From: Euglena gracilis
Lineage: Eukaryota; Euglenida; Euglenophyceae; Euglenales
Reading direction: 5' to 3'
NCBI GenBank assembly: GCA_039621445.1
Contig: CP154957.1
Location: 17,120,595-17,184,594 of the forward strand
Length of the DNA: 64,000 bases
Position 1 is the stretch's first letter; each line of letters begins with the position of its first letter. The notes beneath the pieces were generated by a model. The model saw nothing but the letters and a program-made list of their open reading frames with translations. It was not told the DNA's origin and did not search any database. Shown here one piece after another: positions 22,582-33,231 of this stretch. The position numbers and the translations under genes were made by a program.

Positions 22582-25500
22582 TCAGCCCCTCTCTTCGGCT
22601 CCGAAGGTGGGCCACTGCTCTCGCTTGTACGCGGCATCCCAGAACATGAACTCCGGGCTCCAGATAGGCATGGGACAGGGGAAGGGCAAGCGAAGAACTT
22701 TGTTCTTGTTTGTCTCCAGCAGCTGATTACCCTGCGCCATTCAGCTTTCAAGGCATGGAGAAAGTATTCCACCTGGTTATGCACAGGGCACACCCTGATA
22801 CATTTTATCATTTACTCCTTGTTCCCCAGGTGCAGTAACAAAACGTTCGTTTTCATTTTCCCAGTAGCCCAATAATTTCCTTTGGGAATTCTTTCTGCAT
22901 CCTGTGATCACTTTTTGGAAGCTCAAAGCAGCGGTTTCCCATGTTTGCATCACCCGTGCACCATTCATACCAAACCTCTCCGAACCTGCCCACGGAGCAA
23001 TATTTCAGCCTCCCAGGGCCACCAGGAACCCCCATGGCGGCTCTGGAAAGCCTGACGGCCAGTTCCAGTCAGGGGAGTCCCATGAGAGCCCGATTTTCCC
23101 ATCCTCTGAACTGGGCAGCGAGTCCAGCTCAGAGGATGGGAAAGCGACCCGGCACAGCACGCCGTGTGTCGGGTCCCCCAGGAGGTGGGGAGGCCCCGCC
23201 CAACACAGCACCGCGACAAAATCTTTGACTCTGGAAAAGCCAAAAGGGGTGGGAGGGGTGGTCTGCCCTCCCCGGCCGGAGTTTCTAAGATTATGTTTAG
23301 CCCTGGGACCCTGCCTCACGCATTGGGCACTCGGCCCAGGCCGTCCTGCCCAGCACGCATGCCCGCTGGAAGTTCTCCGCCATGCTGCGGCGCGTGGCGT
23401 CGTCCGCGGCTGCCGCCGCCGCAGCCACACGCAGGGCGTCGCTGAACTACTACTACTGCTACTACCACTATCACCACCACCACCACCACTACCAACCACC
23501 ACCACCACCACCACCACCACGACCACCACCACCACCACCACCACCACGACCACGACCACCACCACCAATACTACCCCTGCCGTGTGCACTGCGGTGATTG
23601 TTTGGTGCCTGCTATTCCGCGCTTCAGCCCAGCGCTGTTTTCCGCCCCTGCCCCTTTTTGTCTGTGCGCGTGGAGGTGGCCGGAGCCTGGCAGGACTTCC
23701 CATATTGACCACGCCGGCCACCAAGCACCCGCCAGGCCCCCCCCGGGCGTCCACTGGGCTGGCTGGAAAAAATGTTGCCGGCTGGCTGGACCCCCTCCCC
23801 CCCAGTATTGGGTTCCCTCCAGAGTCAGCGACCCCCTGGCCACGAGGGCCTGGAAGCGGGCGGTGACCGCCTGCGTGTCGGCGCCGGCGTAGACGTCGAT
23901 CCAGTGGTCGTACGGCGGGGGGCGGGCCGGGGCGGCGCCGTGCTGCTGCCGGTGGCGCTGCATGACGGTCCCCGGCAGGCGGCTGGGGGGGGGGAGGTGT
24001 ACCGGTGGCACAACGCGGCCTCTCCACCTCCTGGGGGACCTGACACACGGCGTGCTGTGCTACCCATCCCCCCCTGGGCAATTGCCGCGTGACAAATGGG
24101 CAGCACGGAGGGGGATGACAATTTCTCGGGGGCGTCAGTTGCCCACCCATGTTAGCCACATATAAACCAAAGGACCAAGAACACCATCTGAAACACAAGT
24201 AAGCACAGCAAAAATGCAGCTATGGTCGTGAGATTGTGCAGAGCGTTTGGTATGCGAAAGTTCTCAGCACGTTGCAGCGAAATTAAAGATCAATCGAGTT
24301 GTGTCGGCAAAAAGAGAGTTCACAGTGCAATACTGCAAATGGGGGGGGGGTGAAAAGTTGAAAGCACGGAGGGGGGTGACAATTTCCCGGGGTGACAATT
24401 TGGCCGGCACAGCCAGGGGTGACAATTGCCCGGGGTAGGTTGCTTTTCCGTCCCCTGAGCTGGACCCGCTGCCCAGCTCAGAGAATGGAAAAGTTGGGCT
24501 AACTGGCTTACAATTCCCCATAAAAGTCCCCTAAACTGGGCCCGACCGGGGTCAAACTGAAACAAGAAAACAGCAACAAAACAAGAAAAAAATAACAAGA
24601 AAAAGCGAAAGTGCAAGAACCCCCCACAAAAAGCCGATTATACAAAAAATTGATATTTTTAACAATGGATTCGACCTGGGAAACTTTTGACCAATTCTGC
24701 ATATTTTGGACCTCCGAGGACAAAAATCCGTGGCTGTCCAGCTTTTTTTTTTTTTAGCAGAAAACATCGAGAATAAAATTTCCTTATAAAAAGGAAAATG
24801 GGGAAGCGAGTTTTATGGGAGGGAGGCGGGTTTTTGGGACTAAAAGTCAACCATTTTTTGGTGGAGGAATGGGGGCGTCCTTCCGGAGTACCTTTTTTGC
24901 CGGGCTCCGCTGGGCGTTTGTTGCCCCAACCGCCCGGCCCCAACGTGGGCGTACACCCAACAGCACGGCAGCAACGCCGCCAGGGCCTCGGCATACCCTT
25001 CCGTCGCCACCACCTGCGACTCGAAGCTGGTGTACGGCCAACACGGCCCGCCAGGCCGGAGCCGGAGGGCAGTTGGTGGGTTCGGGTGTGGCCCAACAGA
25101 ATTACGAAATGGGTCCCTGGAAAGGCGCACCTCTGGGGTGTGGGGTGGAGGCTGAGGGGATGCCTAAAAAGTGGTGCGGCACCGCTGGGGCACCGCTTGA
25201 CACCGCTTGACGACAAACTTTGCTTTTTTAGGGGAGGTCGTTGCAATTTTTTTCTTGATGGTGTGCACGATACGTTGTCATACGTTACAATTTTTTAAGG
25301 GTGATTGATCGAGTTGATCAATCAATCAAATAATTTTGTCAGACGTGACTTCATATGTTTGTATGTTTCCCACAATGGAAACACCTGGCCAAAGGTTCCC
25401 GGCCAAGCGGTGTCAAGCGGTGCCCCAGCGGTGCCGCACCGCTTTTTAGGCATCCCCTGAGAGTGAGCAGGGCAGCGGGGAGCTGAAGAGGCGGGCCGTG

Positions 25501-28500
25501 GGCAGGAGTGTTGTGGGGCTGGGCCCAGGGATTGTGGGGTGGAAAAAAAACTTGATAGGCTGTGAGTGTCATACCCTTCCATGTATCCTTGCTGCCCTCC
25601 CCTCACCCTCTGGGGTCAGAAAGCCTCATTTCTGTCATCAGCACCCTCATCACCCTATGAGGGTGCCGATGTTCTGGGTGCTGTATAATGTGCATGTTGC
25701 AGAAGGCGCACGGCGTGAAATTTGACTTTGATTTGAATTAATTTGATTTGAATTTGAAAACTCCATGAAATTTGACTGAAGGAATGAAAATAAATTTGAC
25801 TTCGTAATTAATTTATCTTTCATTACATTTTCTTTCTTTTTAAAAAAAAATTTAAGGACACACCGTGTTCACATTGTGCACGCACGGCGTGGGTTGGCAT
25901 CCCCTACGTCTAACAAGGCAAGTGAAAGATCGTGGAATGGAAAGATGGTGGCGGTGATTGGAACCTTGGGTGGTGATAAATGGACCTGAGAAATATTTTT
26001 TGTTTGTTTGGAGAATAAAATGACTGCACAACACAACACTGCAAAATGGAAAGGAATTCATTTTGCAACCCGTAATGCAACTTTCAGTATTTTTTGAGAA
26101 ACAAACAATTTCACATTAACAACACATCAATTAACCACCAAAAAATGTTTTTCAAAAAATTCATTTTTTTTGAAAATTGAAATTTCAAAGATTTCGGACC
26201 AGTATCGAGGGGGATTATTCCGCGTGTCAACCCCTGCTCAGGCTGCACGTCGGCGACGTTTACCTCGCACTGCGCCATGAACTCCTGGTGGTGGGCCGCC
26301 TCCACCGTCTCGGCCACTTCCGCGAACTTTTGTTTGGCAGGCCTTCCCCCACCCTTGCCAGAGGTGGCCTCCCAAACCTGCACACACTCCCCAGCAACCC
26401 CTCTGCCCCAATGCCCCAAAACAGAAACCCCCCAAAACCCCCACCCCCTGAAAAATTTGTGACCCCTGCTACGTTGTCACCTTGCCCTGCCAGAGAATTG
26501 TCCCCGGCATATCGTGCCCACAGCCCAGCTCGCTTTCTCCTGCCTGTGCCTGGAGTCCCTGCAGAGCGTCCCAGCACACCTCCCTCACCCCCTGAGTGGC
26601 AGACTGCAAGTTGCTTCTTGCCCTCTCTGTTGTGGTGTCGAGGGAGTCCACAGACATAATACGTGGAGTGCAGACCCACTCACTCCCCTCCTCCCCTCTC
26701 GATTGGTACCTTTCCTAACCCCCGTTGCAAGTTGTCTCCGACTCATGGGCGACGACGGTGGGCGACAGCATTCCGGTATATTTGGGGCAGAGGGGCCCCT
26801 CCCTCCCTGTGAAAAAAAAAATCTGGCGCGACGTGCCAGAAACCTTCAAAGACACACACAAAAAAGAGATTCGAAAAAAAAATGCACTTCCCAGGGTCGA
26901 AGTGCTGGGGAAGAATTTTTTTTGGTTCTGGTTTCAGCCCCCAGCCCAGAGACAGGCACGGTCGGCTGACCCTACCCCAGGAGGCCTGTACAAAGCAACA
27001 GTCAATTTGCATTCTGGGGTCAGGTTGCCACATCAAACAGGTTGCAAACTGTGACTCTTATGAAATTCCCTCCTGTTTCACCCCCACTCAAAAACTGTCT
27101 GCTCACATCCCTCCGTCTGCCGCAACTTTCATGCGTCCGCCCCTTTTGTCTCCGAATTGCAGTCATGTCATGCCAAAATGCAGCATTCCTTTCCTGCTGA
27201 ATTCTCGACTGCCCGTTATTCCGCGGGATTGGAGGACTGCGCGCACGCACAACGTGCCTCAAGCCCTCGAACCAAACTGCCAAGTTGTGGTACCACTTCC
27301 AAAAGACTGTTGACTGGGAAAACATAAATTCAGCAACAGTGGACAACCGCCAGGAAACTGTAAGCCCCGGTAACCACTCGAAACTGTAAAGCAAGACGTT
27401 GGCATTGGCCAATACAGGACAACATTGCAACAATGGGCTTTACGTGCAGTACCCCCCTCCCCGTGTCCAACGGTAACCTCTGTCCCCCGGCTGAGTGGTG
27501 GTCGTTGGGCATAGAGTTTTGACCAAAAAGGTGTCCTCCAACCGGGGGGGAGAGGTCGTTGGACAGGGGTCAAAAAAAATGTTGGCGGGTACCCGTGACC
27601 TCACCCCTCCCAAAAGGTCAAAATTTTCCTTCCGGCGCCGAAATCTTTTGGGCAATTTTTGGCTGATCTTGGGGACAAATCTTTTCGGCCCGGCGCGTTG
27701 CGCTGGGCCCAAATTCGGCCAAACCTCCGAAAAGATGTCCTCCGAGCGGGGGGTCGTTGGATTTAGGGGGTTCGTTGGACACAGGGGGGGGGGGTAGCCC
27801 TAGAAAACCCACGGTCTTGCACTTTTTATTATTATGAATTTGGAGTTCCTTGGAACTCAGTGCGGAAAATGCATTAAACATTTTTATATGAAATCTCTCC
27901 GACGGAAACATCGGGCTTCCACTTCCGCGTATATTGCATCCCAGCGCATCTATCCTTCCTCTCCACGCCACCAACACCCACAGAGAGGTCCTGGCCGCAG
28001 CGCCTCCACTGCTTCGCCACCAGGGCAGCCAGGGTGCTTGGAGAGGAGGAGGAGGGCGGCGCCGTAATGCTTGACGTAGATGGAGGCAGGCCCCCGAATG
28101 CCGAAAAACTTCCGTTCTATTTCGTATTATTCAATCATGCATTTTTTGCAGCATCGCTCTTATTGGTACCCCGGGGGGACATTCAGAGTGATCGGGGGGG
28201 GGATTTTTTTTTGCGTTTTTGATGGAACAGGGTTAGGGTAAGGGGTTCTGCCTAAATTTAAACTTAAATTTAAACTTGTACACCTAACACTAATCTATAA
28301 GTTTGGCCTAAAATTAGGCCTAACTCCTAACCCTAACCCTATTCCATCAACAACTCAAAATTTTCCCGGACTCCCCCCCCCCTGATCACTCGATCAAAAT
28401 CAAGTAAGATGAGCTGTTAGCAGGCATCTTATCAAGGGGTTGATATTAATTTGTTTTCCAAAAAGCAGCAGTTTCGAGGTCCAAAAGCTCCATTTCAGCA

Positions 28501-29019
28501 TTTCATGCTAAAAAAGACTTGAGCATCCACAGACACAGGCCCTCTCGGTATGAAGAATTTCATTTGCAACTGGGGACTGCAGTTTGAGTTTGGGGTCTGG
28601 TTGAAATCTTGCTCGATGTAGTACTGAAACGATGAAAAAGAAGTGGACGTCCCTGACGGCCGACAAGCATACGTCGTGATCAACTCATTTTCTTTCTAAT
28701 ATACTCACATATTTTTTAAATCAAAAGAAAAAAAAACTGGAACCCCACAAAAAAGATGAACCAAACCACAGAACCATAATCCTTTGATCAATTGCACTTG
28801 TTTGCAGGACGCACGTGCGCGCACATCACAACCCACCCACCCACTCACCCACCCACCCTCCCACCCACCCACCGACCCACCCACCCACACGAGCACCTGG
28901 GCAGCCAGGGCCCCCCACTGTGGGCAGTGAGCCATCCACCATCTGGGTCAGAAAGGGCATCGTCTCAATGGCAGCGATGACCGGCTGCACCGAGGCCCAC
29001 AGCTCCTCCAGGAACGAGG
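22582..29019 (-). CDS. tenA: TenA-family thiaminase II, tandem copy 1
   Basis: Aminopyrimidine aminohydrolase family, cytosolic thiamine-pyrimidine salvage. Eight exons: 28924-29019, 28603-28634, 27998-28081, 26240-26332, 24940-25046, 23842-23970, 23357-23426, 22582-22659, about 230 residues, the usual TenA length. Family landmarks: LWASVQPVIAAIETMPFL; YYIEQDFIY with the substrate-binding Asp and Tyr; EAAHHQEFMAQC; YTSF; LAALLPCCWVYAHVG with the catalytic Cys; YDHWIDVYAGA; and PEFMFWDAAYKREQWP with the catalytic Glu. All seven introns lack GT-AG pairs and follow the CAG/CTG nonconventional pattern, e.g. 28082-28602 (CAG at +4, CTG at -8). In the last junction a GT start occurs without AG. The first exon begins after an AG at 29020, so the start codon lies in an unseen upstream exon. 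Junctions 1/2 and 3/4 are uncertain by 1-3 nt. Confidence 0.9.
23443..23570. repeat. (ACC)n microsatellite
   Basis: Imperfect ACC/ACT triplet tract of about 40 units within the intron between TenA copy 1 exons 6 and 7. Confidence 0.95.
23597..23727. repeat. Dispersed ~130-bp repeat, copy 1
   Basis: Shares GTGGAGGTGGCCGGAGCCTG, CCCTTTTTGTCTGT and ACGCCGGCCACC, in the same order and orientation, with 40545-40681. It is intronic at both places. Not a recognised tRNA or 7SL derivative. Confidence 0.8.
25152..25462. mobile_element. Foldback element with 58-bp inverted arms
   Basis: Arms 25152-25209 and 25405-25462 are inverse copies with about one mismatch (start CTGAGGGGATGCCTAAAAAG, contain GGTGCGGCACCGCTGGGGCA). 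The ~195-bp centre has no ORF. It lies in the intron between TenA copy 1 exons 4 and 5. The near identity of the arms implies recent insertion or hairpin-driven repair. Confidence 0.85.
28187..28398. mobile_element. Palindromic element with telomere-like arms
   Basis: Outer arms GAGTGATCGGGGGGGGG and CCCCCCCCCTGATCACTC. Inner arms TGATGGAACAGGGTTAGGG and CCTAACCCTATTCCATCA contain TTAGGG-like repeats in inverted orientation, and the centre is a TTTAAACTTAAATTTAAAC palindrome. It is within the intron between TenA copy 1 exons 2 and 3. Confidence 0.75.
28831..28892. repeat. (CCCA)n microsatellite
   Basis: About 14 CCCA/CCCT units within the first visible intron of TenA copy 1. Confidence 0.95.
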
Positions 29020-29209
29020 CTGCGCCGCCGGGCGCCGGCAGCGGGAGAAGAGGCCGCTGGCGGTGGGGCGGGGGGGGGGGGCACGGGGTCGCAATGTATG
29101 TCAAGCGGGCGTTGGCGTTGGAAATACACCCAGGGAACAGGGGTTGGCACCGAAGTCTAGCCATCTTCCCCCCGGTGTCCGGAGACTGCCACTGTCACGA
29201 GCCTGCACC

Positions 29210-32200
29210 TCACGACCCCTGCCAGGACAGCGAGCGGCCCCTGTGCGCCAGCGGTGGTGTGGGCCATGGCTGCTGACGGTGTGCCGCGTCCCAGAACATG
29301 AACTCCAGCGTGCAGCCTCGCAGGAAGTGCGCTCGCATCCGGGGGACGGTGGCCGGGGCGGCCTTGGCCGCAGCGTCGGCGACGAGGGCCTTGTAGGTCA
29401 GCCCCAGGCCGCGGTGGGCTTGGGGTCAATACTTTTGCTGAGGGTCCTGGTCACACTTTGAGGTCCGGAAGAAGAACATGTTGTGACATGGCAACCTGAA
29501 CCCACCCTGAACTCACTGAGTGAGTATGGGGCTCCGTGAATGACGGGCCCCTGAGCCCGCTGCAGGTATGGTAATACGTTGCATTCTTGGTGGCCCACTG
29601 GGATACTGCACACCTCCGTTCACCTGGCAGTGGGCAGGTTTGCAACTCCAACCATCAATGCCTGTCCTCCACGGACTTCTCGAAGTCTCCTCCGGCGTAC
29701 ATGTCAATCCACCGGTCGTACGCTGCAGGCAGGCAAGGACAGCCATCCCCGGTTTTTGGTCTCCGGTGGGGTCCGGTGGGGTTCTGGTGGGTTGCCTTGG
29801 GGGGGGGACTGGGAAAAATACATGCAACAAGGTGGTTTGGACCGGATGTTCTTCTTGCATCATGCAGCGGTTGCACAGCATAACCACACGCATGGCCCCC
29901 TGGGGTCAGGGTTTTAGAATCTTTTTATTTGCCCCACATGAGTCACCTTTTGACTCTTAGTTGCACATCCCTCTTTGCAGCATCAGACTTTGGGGGTGGT
30001 TCGGGACGCGGGGGTTGGGGATGCGGGGGGGGGGGGGACGCGGGGGGGGGAAACTGTGGCTCAACTGTCCTCATAAACCTTCATTTTTCCTTTGACCGAC
30101 CAAAAATGTGCCTGGCCAAGATCCGGGACGCGCGGGGGGGGGCATTGGGGCAGATTTGGGGCCATAAATCCAGAAGAAAAATCTGTGGAGATCAGGCGGT
30201 GAACTTTGGGATTTTGGACCCCCTCCCCCACCCCCAGGTGAAATTCACCGTTCGAAACTTCACCGGGGGTCCCGGACCCCCCTTCCCCCCCCCCCTAACC
30301 CAACGGTGAACTTCACCAGTGAACTTCCACCGCCGAAAGTACCCCCCCCCGGTGAACGTTCACCGGTGAAATTCACCGGGGGGTCCACAGTCCCCCCCCC
30401 GTGTACTGCCTAACCTCCGTGTGCATTAAAAAAAATCTCCGGCGGGATCCGGTGGCTGTCCTTGCCTGGCTGCAGGGCGTGCCATAGCAGCCCCAGTCTG
30501 CTGCCGCCTATGCAGCAGCAGCTTTGACGACAGGCCTCGCTCAGGAATGTTCTGGGGGAAGCTTTGCAAAAAATCCAACCCGGCGCGTTCGACCCACACA
30601 TACACACACCACCGTAGTTCAGCGAGGCTTACGTGGTGAAACACCCCTTCTCGGGGTGGGCGGCAGGTAGGCAGGTAGGTAGGTGGGTGGTTGGGTAGGT
30701 CGGTCGGTAGGTGGGTAGGTAGGCGGGTAGGTAGTTAGGTGGGTGGGTGGGTTGGTAGGTGGGTAAGCAGGAGAGAAGGTGAGTGGGTGGGTGGGTAGGA
30801 AGGTAAGGAGGAGGGAGCATACAATTTTTTACCGACCCCGGGGGGGGGGGGAGGGGGGAGTCACTCCACTCTTCGAAAAACCAGTCATTACCCCCCCCTG
30901 GGGGTCGGCCACTCTGGAATCGAAAGTTGACCAAAAAAAGTTTGACCAAAAAAACATGCAAAAAAAATTTCCGGCGCCTTCGGCGACGGGTCACTTTAGT
31001 GGTTTCTTGCTCTCCCTCGGGGGAGGGGGGGGGTCGGCCAAAAACAAGTCAGTTACTCTGAAAAATCCAGTCACCCCCCAGGGGGGGGGGGTCGGCTACA
31101 GTGATTGTATGGGAGGGAGGGAGGAAGGTAGGTAGGGTGGAAAGAAGGTGGGTGGTATAAAGCCAGATGTTCTTAAATGTACAGAAAAATCGTGGACAGC
31201 AAAGAAAATGGCAGAAAAACCTTGGACAGAAACCTTTCAAGAAATTCTCCCAAAGAACTCTCCCATTCGCGTCCCCCAACGCCAATTCTGCAGGGTCGGA
31301 GTGGCTGGGCCAGGTGGGTCAAGCTCGGCCTGGGCCCGATGTGGGCATACACCCAGAAGCACGCCAGGAGGGCCGCCAGCCCCTCCGCGAAGGCCTCTGT
31401 GGCGACGACACGGACCATGAAGCTGGTGTACGGCGGCGCCGTGGAGCTGCCGCCTACCCCCCCCCCTTGTGCTTAAGTGACAAATGTGGGTATGCAAAAG
31501 GGGTGTTTGTTAGACACGGGGGGGGGGTACATTGATCAGCGGTGACCTGCGCGCGACCCTATGATGTGCAGCAAATATATGTTATTTTTTTTACCATGAT
31601 GCATGATACAGATGTAACATGTCACAGGCATTTGCGCACATGTCAAAGGTCGGGTGGGGGGGAGAATGCGTAACAGGCCGACCTCCGCCTACCTCAGACC
31701 CCTGGCTGTGGACAGCGAGAAAGCAAACGCCAGAGCGGGCCCCACGGCGGGCAGCAGCGTCGTGGAGCTGGGGGCGGCGGCCTCGAGGCTGACGCCGCAC
31801 TCCGCGAGGAACTCCCGGTGGTGGCCGCCCTCCACCGCCTTCGCCTCCTCCGAGAAGTGTCGGCCGGGCGGCGCCCCTCCGGCGGGCGGGGTTTGGGGAG
31901 GTGGCGCGCGGCTGGCCACGCTGCCAGGCTGTTTTTTTTTTACCAACCCGGGGGGGAGGGGGGTCTGGAGTGTCTGTGAGTGCCTGCCCAGGCAGGCACT
32001 ACCCCCCCCCCGGGGTGGGGTCGGATTTGGAGTGCCTTGGAGTGCCTGCCCAGGCAGGCACTACCCCCCCCCCCCCAGTGTGGGGTCGGCACCCGATTAA
32101 AAAAAACAGCCTGCACGCTGCCACAAGGAAGGGAAAAATTGTGAAAATCGCGAAAAATGCGGGAAAGATCCCTGTGGCGACGTTTTAGGCCAGCATGGCT

Positions 32201-33231
32201 AACCGGAAGTGGACTTTTAATGCACCAATGACCGTGGCAGAAAGAATGCGCTGTATGGCAAGTCAGCGTGCACCTTTTGGGAAATTCCACTTGAGATGAA
32301 AACATGGACAAGCCTCCACGTCTGCATGGTTTGCAATGAAACTTCAGGGGCTCCAGATGGAACTGCTCATTTGAAGACGTTTTAAATTGCTAGCAAACCG
32401 AGATATCCTAAATACCAGCTGGTCGCCATTCCAAATCAAAAATATCAGGTCATCTGTTGTCACGCAGAAAAAGAGGCAGCTGCATGAACCCACACGCGCT
32501 TGGTGGGTCTCCGGGGGTAGCTGCTGTGCCGCAGCGGCGTCGGGGCAGCCGGGGTGGGAAGCCAGGCGGGCCAGGCAGTCGCTGAACCGTCGCAGGTACT
32601 CGGGGCCGGCGCCGCTCAGCAAAGCAGCGATCCATGCTGGCGTGTGTAATGTGCGTGTTGTGCGTTGTGCGCTGTGTGGTGTGCGTGGTAAACCCCCAAA
32701 ATAAGCCCCAAAAACCACCTCAAAAATAGGCCCCTCTGCCAATTTCAGCAAAAAAAATCCAACCCCCCCCCCAAAATCAGACCCCCCAAATTTTTGAGGA
32801 AAATTAGATCCCCCCTTCAAAAAAATCCATAAAAAAATCCATAAAAAAAACAAGACCCCCCAAAATTAGACCCCCCTTGGAATTTTCAACAATAAACCTG
32901 GGCCTTATTTCTTGGGGGGGTTATTATGTGGTGCGTTGTGCATTGTGTGAGGGCGGCAATGTGCATGCTTTGTCAAAATTCTGGCCACAAAGAACCAATA
33001 ATCAACTACTTAAACTCCAGGGTCTGCTCACTGTGGCCTCCTGTTTGCCTCCCAACAAGTGCCTTCCATGCCACGGATCCCGGGGCGGGCCCGGGTGTAG
33101 TCCTGCAGGATGTAGTACTGGAAGCAGGGGAGGGGCAGCGTGCCGTCCAGCAGGCCGCCCAGGAAGGGGTGCTGCTCCGTGGTGGAAACGATGCGGGAGG
33201 CGGAGGCCCAGGCGTCCTCCAGGAAGCCCAT
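29210..33231 (-). CDS. tenA: TenA-family thiaminase II, tandem copy 2
   Basis: Aminopyrimidine aminohydrolase releasing HMP from thiamine breakdown products. Seven exons: 33097-33231, 32535-32601, 31763-31858, 31336-31441, 30472-30525, 29668-29724, 29210-29399, total 705 nt, i.e. 234 residues plus TGA, with every junction in phase. ATG at 33231 opens MGFLEDAWASASRIV. By position: Asp44 and Tyr47 (ILQDY-EYL), matching the Bacillus TenA numbering; HHREFLAEC at 81-89; Cys127 in LAALLACFWVYAHIG; YDRWIDMYAGG; Glu204 in LEFMFWDAAH. All three catalytic positions are intact. All six introns are nonconventional (268-810 nt). It starts about 2.3 kb from the inositol synthase gene, and copy 1 begins only ~190 bp past its stop, indicating tandem duplication. 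The exon 2/3 junction is the least certain. Confidence 0.93.
29725..30471 (-). other. Nonconventional intron with perfect 8-bp target duplication
   Basis: Intron 5 of TenA copy 2 (747 nt). On the minus strand the intron reads AGC-CAGGCAAGGACAGCCA ... TGGCTGTCCTTGCCTG-CCTGC. The 16-nt ends are exact inverse complements (30453-30468 and 29730-29745). The 8 nt before CAGG and the 8 nt after CCTG are both CCTGCAGC. Splicing 5+3 within the duplication restores an in-frame Pro-Ala-Ala-Tyr junction. The intron is missing from TenA copy 1, whose exon 6 reads straight through. Confidence 0.93.
30658..30815. repeat. (GGTA)n-like microsatellite
   Basis: Imperfect GGTA/GGTG tetranucleotide tract in TenA copy 2 intron 4. 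A shorter piece of similar sequence lies at 31110-31150. Confidence 0.92.
30838..31100. repeat. Dispersed G/C-armed foldback repeat
   Basis: Contains AACCAGTCA, poly-C/poly-G arms, GGGGTCGGCCAC and a central CGGCGCCTTCGGCG hairpin. Related copies occur at 40286-40505, 50030-50130, 50528-50660 and 53640-53830. Lies in TenA copy 2 intron 4. Confidence 0.7.
31442..31762 (-). other. Nonconventional intron, 7/8 target duplication
   Basis: Intron 3 of TenA copy 2 (321 nt). The flanks CTCCACGA and CTCCACGG match 7 of 8. Within the intron CTGCCCGCC near the 5' end can pair with GGCGGCAG near the 3' end. Splicing 5+3 gives an in-frame Ser-Ser-Thr-Ala. No GT or AG at the ends. Confidence 0.8.
31925..32113. 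mobile_element. MITE-like element with perfect 8-bp TSD
   Basis: 189 bp, begins CAGGCTGTTTTTTTTTTACC and ends AAAAAAAACAGCCTG. Both sides are flanked by CACGCTGC (31917-31924 and 32114-32121), an 8-bp target-site duplication. Two internal GCCTGCCCAGGCAGGC palindromes with poly-C arms. No ORF, so non-autonomous. The 8-bp duplication and CAGG start resemble hAT-type elements, but the duplication does not follow the usual hAT base preference. It lies in TenA copy 2 intron 2. Confidence 0.88.

Larger units (their letters stand above)
23152..24060. repeat. Inverted repeat bracketing TenA exons 6-7
   Basis: A 44-bp sequence starting GCACAGCACGCCGTGTGTC at 23152-23195 recurs inverted at 24017-24060 with about three mismatches. 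Between them lie two coding exons of TenA copy 1, a (ACC)n tract and a dispersed repeat. A smaller hairpin (CCCATCCTCTGA / TCAGAGGATGGG) lies just outside at 23099-23141. These look like two insertions of one element in opposite orientation. Confidence 0.8.

Noticed and set aside
23443-23570. Histidine/threonine-rich protein from the ACC tract
   Set aside because: A microsatellite within a TenA intron.
28924-29164. TenA copy 1 starting at the ATG at 29164
   Set aside because: The intervening translation is Pro-rich and unlike TenA N-termini; an AG acceptor at 29020 fits better with an unseen first exon.
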